Positions 8,174-16,695 of a DNA stretch of 64,000 bases are shown piece after piece. How positions within the stretch are numbered: the first letter of the stretch is position 1; each line of letters opens with the position of its first letter. Source of the DNA: Dyella acidiphila (lineage in GTDB: Bacteria > Pseudomonadota > Gammaproteobacteria > Xanthomonadales > Rhodanobacteraceae); assembly GCF_014863405.1 (NCBI RefSeq), contig NZ_JACZZA010000001.1, positions 248,001 through 312,000 on the forward strand, written 5' to 3'. A program made the position numbers and the translations under genes. Below the pieces are notes generated by a model, which did not search any database, was not told the DNA's origin, and worked only from the letters and a program-made list of their open reading frames with translations.

Positions 8174-9649
8174 TCAAAGGCCCTTGGCCGCCTGCGCCAC
8201 GGCGCGAAACAGCGCGCGGCCCTTGTTCATGGTTTCTTCCCACTCCGAAGCCGGGTCGGAGTCGTACACGATGCCAGCACCGGCCTGTACATGCAGGCGC
8301 CCGCCCTGGATCACCGCGGTGCGGATGGCGATGGCGGTATCCGCATCGCCCCACCAGCCGATCCAGCCGATCGCACCGGCGTAGATATTGCGCTTGCACG
8401 GCTCCAGCTCCTGGATGATTTCCAGCGCGCGGATTTTCGGCGCGCCGCTGACCGTGCCGGCCGGAAAGGTCGCCTTGAGCACGTCCATATAGCTCAGCCC
8501 CGGCGTGGCCTTGCCTTCCACTTCCGACACGATATGCATCACGTGCGAATAGCGTTCCACCACGAAGGATTCGCTGACTTCCACGCTGCCGGTTTCGCTG
8601 ATGCGGCCGATATCGTTGCGGCCGAGATCGATCAGCATTACGTGTTCGGCGCGTTCCTTCGGATCGGCCAGCAGCTCGGCTTCCAGGGCGCGGTCTTCCT
8701 CATCGGTAGCGCCGCGCTTGCGCGTGCCGGCGATGGGTCGAACCACCACCTTGCCGTCCTTCAGGCGCGCCAGGATCTCCGGCGAGGAACCGACGATCTG
8801 CGTATCGCCCAGATCCACGAAATACATGTAAGGCGACGGATTCATCGCGCGCAATGCGCGGTACACATCCACCGGGCGTGCGTTGAAACCCACGCTCAGG
8901 CGTTGCGAAGGCACCACCTGGAAGATGTCGCCGGCGCGGATATATTCCTTGGCCTGCTCCACCATCGCTTCGAACGCTTCGCGCGTGAAGGACGATTTGA
9001 AATCGCTTTCGTCCAGCGCAACCGATTGCGTCAGCTGCGGATACGACGCACCACCCTGGCGCAGCCGATGGGTCAATGCATCCAGCCGGCGCTGCGCATG
9101 TGCATACGCCTGCGGCTGCGCCGGATCGGCATGCACGATCAGGTACAGGCGGCCCTTGAGGTTGTCGAACACGGCGACTTCTTCGGCCAGCATCAGCAAC
9201 ACGTCGGGCGTGCCGAGTTCGTCGGCACGATCCCACTGCGCCAGGCGCGGCTCGATATAACCGATGGTTTCGAAGCCGAAATAGCCGACCAGCCCACCGG
9301 TAAACGCAGGAAGTTGCGGCAATTGCGGCACCTGGAATTGCTGGCGCAATTGCTCGATCTCGGCCAGCGGATCCTGCAGATGGCGGCGCTCGATCACTTC
9401 GCCTGCATCCTCCACTTCCAGCTCATGGCCGCGCAGGCGATACACGCGCCGCGCCGGCAGGCCGATGATCGAATAGCGTCCCCAGGTAGCGCCGCCTTCC
9501 ACCGATTCGAACAGGAAGGTGTACGGGCCGTCCGCCAGCTTCAGGTAAACGGAGAGCGGCGTATCCAGGTCGGAGAACACTTCGCGCACTAGCGGGATGC
9601 GGGTATGGCCTTGCGCGGCAAGCGCCTCGAATTCGTCGCGGGCAATCAC
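8174..9649 (-). CDS. trpE: anthranilate synthase component I
   Basis: A 491-residue chorismate-utilising enzyme making anthranilate with TrpG. The N-terminal regulatory region has LFES (46-49), matching the LLES element of the tryptophan feedback site, so allosteric inhibition is expected. The catalytic domain carries PIAGTRKRG, LGRNDIGRISE and SGAPKIRALEII. I chose the GTG start because family members begin with this I/V-x-R-x-x-F segment; upstream in-frame codons lack family similarity. It is separated from trpG by two unrelated genes. A likely -10 lies only about 35 bases upstream, leaving no room for an attenuator leader. Confidence 0.95.
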   Translation of the reverse strand: MIARDEFEALAAQGHTRIPLVREVFSDLDTPLSVYLKLADGPYTFLFESVEGGATWGRYSIIGLPARRVYRLRGHELEVEDAGEVIERRHLQDPLAEIEQLRQQFQVPQLPQLPAFTGGLVGYFGFETIGYIEPRLAQWDRADELGTPDVLLMLAEEVAVFDNLKGRLYLIVHADPAQPQAYAHAQRRLDALTHRLRQGGASYPQLTQSVALDESDFKSSFTREAFEAMVEQAKEYIRAGDIFQVVPSQRLSVGFNARPVDVYRALRAMNPSPYMYFVDLGDTQIVGSSPEILARLKDGKVVVRPIAGTRKRGATDEEDRALEAELLADPKERAEHVMLIDLGRNDIGRISETGSVEVSESFVVERYSHVMHIVSEVEGKATPGLSYMDVLKATFPAGTVSGAPKIRALEIIQELEPCKRNIYAGAIGWIGWWGDADTAIAIRTAVIQGGRLHVQAGAGIVYDSDPASEWEETMNKGRALFRAVAQAAKGL

Positions 9650-9683
9650 GTGGGGGAAGTCCGGTGGAACGCAGGAAAGGGGG

Positions 9684-9689
9684 ATTGTA
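9684..9689 (-). promoter_or_regulatory. possible -10 element of trpE
   Basis: Read on the minus strand the bases are TACAAT inside CTATACAATCC, 35 bases before the trpE GTG. No good -35 hexamer is seen at 16-18 bases. If used, the leader would be about 25-30 nt, too short for a Trp attenuator. Confidence 0.3.
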
Positions 9690-9771
9690 TAGGGAGGGCC
9701 ATGGTTTCGCGCTGCCATGCGCAGAGCGAAAGCGCGAAGCTTGCCGGCCAGTGCATGCCCCATACCCGGCC

Positions 9772-9791
9772 CTCCCCTGCACGCAGGGGAG
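9772..9791 (-). terminator. hairpin after the sensor kinase gene
   Basis: A perfect 8-bp stem (CTCCCCTG / CAGGGGAG) with a 4-base loop lies 15 bases past the kinase stop. No T-run follows, so it may be a Rho-type or 3'-end protecting structure. Confidence 0.3.
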
Positions 9792-9805
9792 CCAGCAAGT
9801 GCCGC

Positions 9806-11812
9806 TCAACCGGCCAGGCGTTGCCGCGGCATGCCGTGCAGGCGCAGGGTGAAGGCCACGCCACTGCCGTCTTCCAGATTGCGCGCCGAAGCGACGCCGC
9901 CATGGCGCTCGGCCACCAGCCGCACCACGTACAGGCCCAGGCCGAGATGCGGCGCATCGCCAGGGGTGGCCTTGTCGCGCAGGCTTACCAGCGAATCGAA
10001 CAAACGCCCTTGCATGGCCGCCGGCAGCGGCGGCCCCTGGTTGGCCAGCTCGATTTCCGCCGCATCGTCCACGGCGCGCAGGCTCAGGCGCAGCCAGCCA
10101 TCGGCCGGCGTGAACGAGAGCGCGTTGTCGAACAGCTTGTCCAGCGCCTGGGCCACTAGCTCCGGCGCACCATGCAGATGCACCGCCTGCTGCGGCAATA
10201 CGCATTCCAACCGGCGCGCGCCGGCCAGCGGACGATAGGCGTCGGCACAACCGCGCACCACATCGATCAGATCCACATCCTCCGGTTCGGCGGCGGCAAT
10301 CGCGCGCTCCATCCGGCTTGCTTCGCTCATCGCGCGCACCAGCGTGCCCAGGCGCGCCACGCCATCGCGCGCACGCGCCAGGTAGGGCTGCGCCTCGGCG
10401 GAAAGTTCGGCGTGCTCCAGGTTGTCCAGCGAGGACTTCACGATCGCCAGCGGCGTGTTGAGCTCGTGCGACAGCTTCGAGGCCAGCGTGCGCAGGTAAT
10501 CGGTATAGCCGCCCACCGCCTCGAACAGCTTTTGGAAGCTGCGCGCCAGGTCGCCGATTTCATCATCTGATTCAGCCATCGGGAAATGGCTCTGGATCAT
10601 CTGGCCGTCCAGACGTCCATCGTTGAGCTGCGCACGCTCCACCGCATCGCGCAGCCGACCCAGGCGCAAGCTCAGGCGGGTGGCGAACAGCAGCAGGATC
10701 GCGCCTGCCACCAGCATCACGCCGAAGCTGGTCATCAGCAGGCTGAAAAACGCGCGATTGGCCAGCAAGGGCACGGCGCGGCTGGCCTGCTCCAGCAACA
10801 GCACGCCGACCACGGTGCCATTACGCTCCACCGGCACCGCCGTGGCCAGCACCACACTGTCGCGCTCTTCGCCCTGGCGCCATACGGTATTGGGCTGACC
10901 GTTGCGCGCGCTCTGGATTTCCGGCAGATCCAGGCGCGGCGCGTCGGCCGTCCAAAGCTCGGCTTCTTCCAGCGGATTGGCCAACAGCGAACGGTAGATC
11001 ACCGACGACAGCCAGCCCGGCTGCGTGCCGGAGGTGGTCAGCCGACCGCTTTGCGCCAGCAACCAGCCCGCCGGCGCCACCAGCCGTGCCCGCGTATCTT
11101 CGGGCGCCATCCGCGCCAGTTCCTGCGCCAGATCCGGCGAATAGCGCCACAGCGGCCGCATCTCGGTAGCCAGCGGATCGCCGCCATTCACAGCCGTGTA
11201 AATGCCCACGCCCAGCGCGCTCAGCCCGAGTCCGCGCGGCAGGCGCAATTCCACCCGGTAACCGCTGCCGTCTTCCTGCCACTGGCCGACCATGCGATCC
11301 GGCAGATCGCCGGCCGCCGGATCCAGAGTAAGCGCGGTAAAGGCACCTGGCGCAGCACTGGCGATCAGGTAGCGCCGATGCTGCGAACCCTGCACCAGGT
11401 CGAGCGTCAAATGATCGGCCGACTGCGCATTGGGATCGCCGGCGTCTGCACGCGTGCGGCGCGGTGCGCGGACATCGACGTAGATGTAGAAGCCGTTATC
11501 GTCTTCGGCCAGCAGCAGCTTGCCGTTCTTGCCGATGCTCTGGCTCCAGGGCGTCATCGGCGCCCAATCTTCGCCATAGCCGTCCACATTGATCGGATTC
11601 ACCGCCTGCTGCACATACCAGCCACTGCCGGGCTGCGGCAGCGGCACATCGGTGACCGCCAGACTGCGCGCCACCGCGGTGGCCGTTGCGGTCAACGCCT
11701 GTTCCTGGCCCTGGCGCAGCAAGGTTTCCATCTGGCGCACGTACAGCCAGCCCGCAATCGGCAATGCGAGCGTGCACAAAGCAACCAGCAATAGTTTTTG
11801 GCGCAGGCTCAT
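9806..11812 (-). CDS. sensor histidine kinase, dedicated-sortase-system (PdsS) type
   Basis: A 668-residue membrane kinase. TM1 is at about 5-25, a long periplasmic region runs to about 350, TM2 is LLMTSFGVMLVAGAILLLF, followed by HAMP, an H-box SHELNTPL and an ATPase domain ending GLGLYVVRL. The periplasmic part contains a segment (about 75-215, from VDGYGEDW onward) like CBM9/DOMON carbohydrate-binding modules. The G1 box reads ANQGPPLP, with Asn instead of the usual Asp. The overall type matches the kinase of the proteobacterial dedicated sortase system. It is the third gene after the RR and a secreted protein. No sortase or LPXTG-type target is in the window. Confidence 0.8.
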   Translation of the reverse strand: MSLRQKLLLVALCTLALPIAGWLYVRQMETLLRQGQEQALTATATAVARSLAVTDVPLPQPGSGWYVQQAVNPINVDGYGEDWAPMTPWSQSIGKNGKLLLAEDDNGFYIYVDVRAPRRTRADAGDPNAQSADHLTLDLVQGSQHRRYLIASAAPGAFTALTLDPAAGDLPDRMVGQWQEDGSGYRVELRLPRGLGLSALGVGIYTAVNGGDPLATEMRPLWRYSPDLAQELARMAPEDTRARLVAPAGWLLAQSGRLTTSGTQPGWLSSVIYRSLLANPLEEAELWTADAPRLDLPEIQSARNGQPNTVWRQGEERDSVVLATAVPVERNGTVVGVLLLEQASRAVPLLANRAFFSLLMTSFGVMLVAGAILLLFATRLSLRLGRLRDAVERAQLNDGRLDGQMIQSHFPMAESDDEIGDLARSFQKLFEAVGGYTDYLRTLASKLSHELNTPLAIVKSSLDNLEHAELSAEAQPYLARARDGVARLGTLVRAMSEASRMERAIAAAEPEDVDLIDVVRGCADAYRPLAGARRLECVLPQQAVHLHGAPELVAQALDKLFDNALSFTPADGWLRLSLRAVDDAAEIELANQGPPLPAAMQGRLFDSLVSLRDKATPGDAPHLGLGLYVVRLVAERHGGVASARNLEDGSGVAFTLRLHGMPRQRLAG

Positions 11813-11840
11813 GCGTCAGACCATCGTGGACGCAGCACCG

Positions 11841-12428
11841 TCAATGCGCTTTTGCATTCGCCGCGGCGGGGGCCGCGTATTTTGCGTAGGCGGCATGCTC
11901 CACCACCTGCCTGAACGCATCGAGCGCAGCCTTGGCCTGCGGATCCCCCTGGCCTACCGTCATCGACCAGCTGTAGCGGATACCCGCATCCTGGCCCGGA
12001 TCGCAGAACACCACCACGTCGTCGACATGGTCGCTGCCGGTATACATCACGCCCTTACAGGGCATGCGCGGGTTGCTGACCGGAAAATCGCCGGCCTTAC
12101 CGGCAGGATCAACTTGCAGGTAGTGCTTGCGGTCGTCCTGCAGCTCCGCCTCCAGCGAAGGGAGTTTGGACGGCCAAACATTGAGCACCATCACGCGATC
12201 CGGTTTGCCGGTCCACTCGCCCTGGTAAAGCACGTAGTTCACGCCGATGGCGCTGGCATAAGTGCAGCAGTCGCGAGTCCAGCTGGTGGGCGCCGTGCTG
12301 CTGATGCGCCAGGCCGGTGCCTGGCCATCGGCAGGGCCATGCGCATCGATCGCGTTATCGGCCGGAGCCGCTGCCGTGGCAACGCCGACGACTGCCAGCA
12401 GGCACATCGGCCACCAGCGTAAGCGCAT
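11841..12428 (-). CDS. secreted protein encoded between response regulator and kinase
   Basis: A 195-residue protein of unknown family with a signal peptide (WWPMCLLAVVGVATAAA) and four mature-part cysteines (a CC pair, one in MPCKG, one in VFCDPG), suggesting periplasmic disulfides. The start chosen is the ATG that shares one base with the RR stop (TGATG), predicting coupled translation; an earlier ATG four codons upstream is possible. It lies 28 bases before the kinase gene. Its place suggests an accessory of the sensor, for example a ligand-binding or modulator protein, but this is inference from position only. Confidence 0.7.
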   Translation of the reverse strand: MRLRWWPMCLLAVVGVATAAAPADNAIDAHGPADGQAPAWRISSTAPTSWTRDCCTYASAIGVNYVLYQGEWTGKPDRVMVLNVWPSKLPSLEAELQDDRKHYLQVDPAGKAGDFPVSNPRMPCKGVMYTGSDHVDDVVVFCDPGQDAGIRYSWSMTVGQGDPQAKAALDAFRQVVEHAAYAKYAAPAAANAKAH

Positions 12429-13117
12429 CACGGACGCCACCGGTAACCCACACCATGCACCGTTTCGATCGCATCGAACTCCGGCGCCACCGCGATGAAC
12501 TTCTTGCGGATGCGCTTGATATGCGAGGTGATGGTGGCGTCGTCCACCACCAGCTCCGCTTCGCGCATCAGCTGATCGCGGTTTTTTACGTGGCCGGGGA
12601 AGCGCACCAGGGTGTGCACCATCCAGAATTCGGTCACGGTCAGCGGCACTTCCACATCGTTCCAGCTCACCCGCATGCGCTCGGATTCGAGCTTGAGCGC
12701 GCCGTGGCCGATCACCGTTTCACTCGATATCGGCGCCTTCAGCGACTCGATCCGGCGGAACAGCGCCGCGATGCGCGCCGCCAGCTGGTGCAGGCTGGTG
12801 TCCTTGCTGAGGTAATCGTCGGCGCCTAGGCGCAGGCCGGAGATCACATCGAAATCGGAATCGCGCGCAGTGAGGAAGATGATCGGCAGGGTGGCCGATT
12901 TGGCGCGCAGCTCGCGGCACAGATCGAAACCGCCCTCCGGCTCGTCGCCCAGCCCGATATCGATGATCACCAGCTCCGGCAGGCGCACGCCGAAGGCATT
13001 GGAGGCGTCCTGGCGGGAGCCGTAGCCGCGCGTGTCATAGCCGAAACGATTGAGCGCCTCGACGTAGTTGGCGCGGATCAGCGGTTCGTCTTCGACGATG
13101 GCAATGCTGCGTCCCAT
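12428..13117 (-). CDS. response regulator, dedicated-sortase-system (PdsR) type
   Basis: A 229-residue OmpR/PhoB-family regulator. The receiver has the acidic pair EDE near residue 10-12, phospho-acceptor Asp in IIDIGLGD (about 53), Thr in LTARDSDFD and Lys in YLSKD. The C-terminal winged helix carries EFWMVHTLVRFPGHVKNRDQL. The insertion GDEPEGGFDLC and the EFWMVH block match the PdsR subfamily, known to be encoded with a sortase, its substrate and a kinase. Here it is first in an RR-secreted protein-HK operon. An inverted repeat (13201-13213) lies about 85 bases upstream. Confidence 0.85.
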   Translation of the reverse strand: MGRSIAIVEDEPLIRANYVEALNRFGYDTRGYGSRQDASNAFGVRLPELVIIDIGLGDEPEGGFDLCRELRAKSATLPIIFLTARDSDFDVISGLRLGADDYLSKDTSLHQLAARIAALFRRIESLKAPISSETVIGHGALKLESERMRVSWNDVEVPLTVTEFWMVHTLVRFPGHVKNRDQLMREAELVVDDATITSHIKRIRKKFIAVAPEFDAIETVHGVGYRWRP

Positions 13118-13200
13118 GGGGATTCCTCGGTGATGATGGCGCGCAGGTTGCTATGCGGGTGGCGCCAGCGCAAGCCGCTCGCGCGCCCTGCCCGCGTTCT

Positions 13201-13213
13201 GACAGATTCTGTC
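13201..13213. promoter_or_regulatory. 13-bp inverted repeat between RR gene and small plus-strand gene
   Basis: GACAGA, one T, then TCTGTC: a perfect inverted repeat. It lies 84 bases before the RR ATG on one side and 79 bases before a 37-codon plus-strand frame on the other, so it could control both directions. The binding protein is unknown; autoregulation by the RR is one option. Confidence 0.4.
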
Positions 13214-13291
13214 GGCCGATCGCCCTTGCCATGCCGGAGCCGGCGCCTGGATAGGGAGTCTGATAGCCCTCAGTCCGCCACGAGCCCTTTT

Positions 13292-13405
13292 ATGCGCGCC
13301 GATCCCTCCGTCGACCCCAATGCCGAACTCCGCGACTTCGAACCGCTGCGCGTGGTGCTGGCCCTGGGCTCCCTGCTGCTGGCGCTGCTGCTGAGTCTGC
13401 AATAG
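13292..13405 (+). CDS. possible small single-pass membrane protein
   Basis: A 37-residue frame with a charged N-terminal half (RADPSVDPNAELRDFE) and a C-terminal hydrophobic helix (VVLALGSLLLALLLSL). This layout is typical of small inner-membrane proteins. There is no strong Shine-Dalgarno and no family I can name. Support comes from a rho-independent terminator on the same strand 140 bases downstream, in a region where both flanking genes are on the other strand. It may be a chance frame. Confidence 0.35.
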   Translation: MRADPSVDPNAELRDFEPLRVVLALGSLLLALLLSLQ

Positions 13406-13543
13406 GTCTTCACATTTGCCAGGCTGCCGTGGAAGGCACCGGCGCGGTCGGCACGCAAGGACGCCAGCCGACTGCGCCACCCCGGCGGCCCGAAAGCGCA
13501 TTACCAAGCCAATTTCCCGGTCATTCCTGTCCCGGCGTTCCTT

Positions 13544-13573
13544 CCCCTCCCTGGTGCGGAGGGGATTTTTTTT
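13544..13573 (+). terminator. rho-independent terminator, plus strand
   Basis: Stem CCCCTCC / GGAGGGG with a 7-base loop, followed by A and eight T. Both neighbouring large genes are on the minus strand, so it must end a plus-strand transcript from 13.1-13.5 kb. Confidence 0.75.
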
Positions 13574-13802
13574 GGCGGCCTGAAATTATTTCCGTTCAGG
13601 GAGGAACCAATTGGAGATGACCCGGTCCGATCTCTTGGCAGGCGCGTGATCCATATGCCGTGGAGCGCGTCGAAGTTGATCTGGCGGCCGAGCCTCCCGC
13701 CCTTTCAGCTGACGCACCAGCTCCTGCCATGGTGTCTCCTCTAGCGTCTTTCGACGCCCCTCCAGCCCGGCACAGATTTCCCCCTGTGCCGGGTTTTTCT
13801 TT
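13574..13802 (+). ncRNA. candidate small RNA between two plus-strand terminators
   Basis: About 190 bases with no credible frame lie between two T-tract terminators on the same strand. The segment starts with a hairpin CCTGAA / TTCAGG (13580-13600) and has several GGA triplets (GGGAGGA, TTGGAGA, GTGGAGC), a motif bound by RsmA/CsrA when in loops. No family (6S, SRP, tmRNA, RNase P) is recognised and no clear promoter is seen. It may instead be read-through 3' sequence of the upstream transcript with a back-up terminator. Confidence 0.25.
13766..13802 (+). terminator. rho-independent terminator, plus strand, convergent to rpe
   Basis: A 10-bp stem CCCGGCACAG / CTGTGCCGGG with an 8-base loop, then TTTTTCTTT. 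It faces rpe, whose minus-strand stop is 15 bases further. On the minus strand no T-run follows, so it works for plus-strand transcripts. Confidence 0.8.
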
Positions 13803-13816
13803 GCGCTAAATCCGGC

Positions 13817-14488
13817 TCAGCCGCCGAGCGCGGCGCGCATCTTGTGGATCACCGCCTGATAGTCGGGCGCGCCAAAGATGGCTGAGCCGGCCACAAAGGT
13901 GTCGGCGCCGGCCGCGGCGATTTCGCCGATATTGTCGGCGGTAACGCCGCCGTCCACTTCCAGCCGGATCGGGCGACCGCTTTCGTCGATGCGCTGGCGC
14001 ACCGCGCGCAGCTTGCTCAAGGCCTCGGGGATGAATTTCTGGCCGCCGAAGCCCGGATTCACCGACATGATCAGCACCAGGTCGAGCTTGTCGAGCACAT
14101 GATCGAGCCAGTTCAGCGGCGTGGCCGGATTGAACACCAGACCGGCCTCGCAACCGGAATCCTTGATCAGGCCGATGGTACGGTCGACGTGCTCGGTAGC
14201 CTCCGGATGGAAGCTGATGCGGGTGGCGCCGGCCTTGGCGAAGTCCGGCACGATGCGGTCCACCGGCTTCACCATCAGGTGCACATCGATGGGTGCGGTG
14301 ATGCCGTAATCGCGCAGCGCCTTGAGCACCATCGGGCCCATGGTCAGGTTGGGCACGTAGTGATTGTCCATCACGTCGTAGTGCACCCAGTCGCCGCCGG
14401 CGGCGAGCACCTTGGCAGTGTCTTCGCCCAGCCGCGCGAAGTCGGCGGAGAGGATGGAAGGCGCGATGATGGGGGATTGCTTGCTCAT
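13817..14488 (-). CDS. rpe: ribulose-phosphate 3-epimerase
   Basis: A 223-residue (beta/alpha)8 enzyme interconverting ribulose-5-phosphate and xylulose-5-phosphate in the pentose phosphate pathway. Visible family motifs are [10 protein letters not shown] at the N-terminus, [12 protein letters not shown] with catalytic Asp and metal His, [16 protein letters not shown] and EVDGGV. The ATG before SKQSP gives the normal length; 13 upstream codons are rejected. Together with tkt at 18.0 kb it puts two non-oxidative pentose phosphate genes close by. Confidence 0.97.
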   Translation of the reverse strand: MSKQSPIIAPSILSADFARLGEDTAKVLAAGGDWVHYDVMDNHYVPNLTMGPMVLKALRDYGITAPIDVHLMVKPVDRIVPDFAKAGATRISFHPEATEHVDRTIGLIKDSGCEAGLVFNPATPLNWLDHVLDKLDLVLIMSVNPGFGGQKFIPEALSKLRAVRQRIDESGRPIRLEVDGGVTADNIGEIAAAGADTFVAGSAIFGAPDYQAVIHKMRAALGG

Positions 14489-14579
14489 GGCTGCTGGGCT
14501 CGGAGAGGAAAGACGGCGACCGCGCAACGCGCGGCGAAGCGATCATTTTAGCGAGGCGGCCCGCTCGCCGCCCGTGGCC

Positions 14580-15383
14580 TTACTTGAAGCCGCGCTCGGC
14601 CTTGATCCGCTCGTAGGCCGCGTTGATCTCGCTGGCGCGGCCTTCGGCACGCTTGCGCATCTCTTCCGGCAGGTCGCCCAGGCGGTCGGGATGGTGCTCG
14701 GAAATCAGCTTGCGGTAAGCGCGCTTGATGGCGCGGTCGTCCGCATCGCGGGGAATGCCGAGCACGGCGTAGGGATCGGGCCCCTGGGTATTGCGCTGCG
14801 GCGGCACATAGCCGCCCGGCCCATGGCCGTAGCTACGGCCGCCGGCGGCGCCCTGCCAGACGTAGCCCTTCATCGCCATCAGGGCCATCAGCTCCATGTC
14901 GCTGATGCGCAGGGCAAAGGCGAGCTGGCGCAGGATGGCCATTTTTTCGGGTGGCGGATTGCCTTCGGCCAGCACCGTCTCGATCACTACGTCGAGCACC
15001 GGAAACGCATGGTCGCGGCGCAGCCCGGCCCATTGGCGCAGGGCATTGATCGGCCCGGTGACGTCGAACTCCGGCTGCTTGCCGGCGTTGAAGGCGTTGA
15101 TCGCCTGCTGCCGGGCCTGGGTGTCCAGGCCCATGCGCCCCATCACGCGCTCGGCAATGGCGATTTCCGCCTCCGATACGCGGCCATCCGACTTGGCGAT
15201 CGCACCAAGCAGGGCAAACAGCGGCGTTACGTAGCCGCCGGCCTCCGGCGTAGCGCTGCGGCGCTGGCTGAAGCGCAGGTTGTCGAGCACGAAGCCGACG
15301 ATCGCGCCCACGCCCGCACCCACGAATCCATGCCCGAGCAGCAGGCCGGCCATGGCGAACCAGAAGGTGTAGGTGTAGCTCAT
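14580..15383 (-). CDS. djlA: DjlA-like membrane co-chaperone (TerB + J domain)
   Basis: A 267-residue protein: an N-terminal glycine-rich membrane segment (FWFAMAGLLLGHGFVGAGVGAIVGFVLD region), a TerB-like helical domain (about 45-165), a Gly/Pro linker and a C-terminal J domain with the HPD tripeptide in SEHHPDRLG. DjlA stimulates DnaK at the inner membrane. The glycine zipper-like TM is typical of DjlA and supports dimerisation. The ATG overlaps the stop of the upstream cytochrome gene (ATGA), so both are likely cotranscribed. Confidence 0.9.
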   Translation of the reverse strand: MSYTYTFWFAMAGLLLGHGFVGAGVGAIVGFVLDNLRFSQRRSATPEAGGYVTPLFALLGAIAKSDGRVSEAEIAIAERVMGRMGLDTQARQQAINAFNAGKQPEFDVTGPINALRQWAGLRRDHAFPVLDVVIETVLAEGNPPPEKMAILRQLAFALRISDMELMALMAMKGYVWQGAAGGRSYGHGPGGYVPPQRNTQGPDPYAVLGIPRDADDRAIKRAYRKLISEHHPDRLGDLPEEMRKRAEGRASEINAAYERIKAERGFK

Positions 15384-15703
15384 GGCTGCGCGGCGGCCTG
15401 TGGTTGGGGTGTCTGCGCGCTGTACCAGCGGGCCAGTTGTTCCAGCTCGGCATCGCTGACCGGGCCGATGGCGGCGCGCATCAGCGGCACGTTGCGGCTG
15501 CCGTCGCGATAATCCTTCAGCGCCTTGCGCAGGTAATCCAGGCGCTGCCCGGCCAGATTCGGTGCGCCGGGAATCTGCGCCATGCCGGTTTCGCCATGAC
15601 AGGCCGCGCACAGGCCCAGGCGGGTCGGCCTGGGTGGCGCATCGGCGGCAAACGCTGGCAAGGCACAAGTCAGACCGAGTGCCGCGATCAAAACGGTTCG
15701 CAT
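15380..15703 (-). CDS. class I c-type cytochrome, monohaem, periplasmic
   Basis: A 107-residue protein with a signal peptide (TVLIAALGLTCALPAFAAD) and one haem site CAACH at about residue 33-37; the distal Met is likely in VPLMRAAIG. It resembles small cytochrome c4/c5-like electron carriers. The ATG two codons after an in-frame TTG is preferred. The stop overlaps djlA. The redox partner is unknown. Confidence 0.85.
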   Translation of the reverse strand: MRTVLIAALGLTCALPAFAADAPPRPTRLGLCAACHGETGMAQIPGAPNLAGQRLDYLRKALKDYRDGSRNVPLMRAAIGPVSDAELEQLARWYSAQTPQPQAAAQP

Positions 15704-15794
15704 GGGCAACGCACGAAGATAAAGCGGGTGATTCTACCAGTGTCCCGCGCCGGGGCCGTTACAATAGCCAGCTCGCCAATCCCCGGAGCGCGCC

Positions 15795-16691
15795 GTGCCC
15801 ACCACCCTGCTGCAATCGAACCTTCCCGGCCTGGAACTGATTCACCGCGGCAAGGTGCGCGACGTCCATGCGCTGTCCGGCAATCGGCTGCTGATCGTGG
15901 CCACCGACCGCCTGTCGGCTTTCGATGTGGTGCTGCCGGATCCGATTCCCGGCAAGGGCGAAATGCTTACGCAGATCTCCAATTTCTGGTTCGGCAAGAC
16001 CGCGCACATCATGCCCAATCACCTGCTGCACACGCCGCTGTCGGAGGTGCTGCCGGAAGGCGCCGACCTGCCCCTTTACAGCAAGCGCGCCGTGGTGACC
16101 AAGCGGCTGAAGCCGGTGCCGGTGGAAGCGATCGCGCGCGGTTATCTGATCGGCTCGGGCTGGAAGGATTACCAGGCCACCGGTTCGCTCTGCGGCATCA
16201 AGCTGCCGGCCGGACTGCAGCAGGCCCAGCAATTGCCCGAACCGATCTTCACTCCGTCGACCAAGGCGGCAGTGGGCGATCACGACGAAAACGTGAGCTT
16301 CGATGCGGTGGTGGCCGCCGTCGGCCAGGATCTGGCCGAACAGGTACGCGACGCCACACTGGCCATTTATAAGTGGGCGGCCAGCTACGCCGCCGAGCGC
16401 GGCATCATCATCGCCGATACCAAGTTCGAATTCGGCACCGACGAAGACGGCAAGCTGTACGTAATGGACGAAATGCTCACGCCCGATTCCTCGCGCTTCT
16501 GGCCGGCCGACCAATACCGGGTCGGCATCAGCCCGCCCAGCTACGACAAGCAGTTCGTGCGCGACTATCTGGAAACGCTGGACTGGAACAAGAAGGCGCC
16601 GGGCCCGCATGTTCCGGCCGAGGTGATCGCCGGCACGGCGGCGAAGTACGCCGAAGCCTTGCAGCGCCTGGCCGGCATCACGCTGGACTGA
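15795..16691 (+). CDS. purC: phosphoribosylaminoimidazole-succinocarboxamide synthase (SAICAR synthase)
   Basis: A 298-residue ATP-dependent ligase joining CAIR and aspartate in purine synthesis. Motifs: HRGKVRDVH (phosphate loop), [42 protein letters not shown] and [12 protein letters not shown]. The length matches the longer (about 300-residue) PurC form. Start is GTG with CGGAG 7 bases before it. It leads a run of four plus-strand genes; the next starts 4 bases after its stop. Confidence 0.97.
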   Translation: MPTTLLQSNLPGLELIHRGKVRDVHALSGNRLLIVATDRLSAFDVVLPDPIPGKGEMLTQISNFWFGKTAHIMPNHLLHTPLSEVLPEGADLPLYSKRAVVTKRLKPVPVEAIARGYLIGSGWKDYQATGSLCGIKLPAGLQQAQQLPEPIFTPSTKAAVGDHDENVSFDAVVAAVGQDLAEQVRDATLAIYKWAASYAAERGIIIADTKFEFGTDEDGKLYVMDEMLTPDSSRFWPADQYRVGISPPSYDKQFVRDYLETLDWNKKAPGPHVPAEVIAGTAAKYAEALQRLAGITLD

Positions 16692-16695
16692 GCGC

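Noticed and set aside
13574-13802. 6S, 4.5S (SRP), tmRNA or RNase P RNA
   Set aside because: None of their conserved sequence blocks is present; only a generic small RNA can be suggested.
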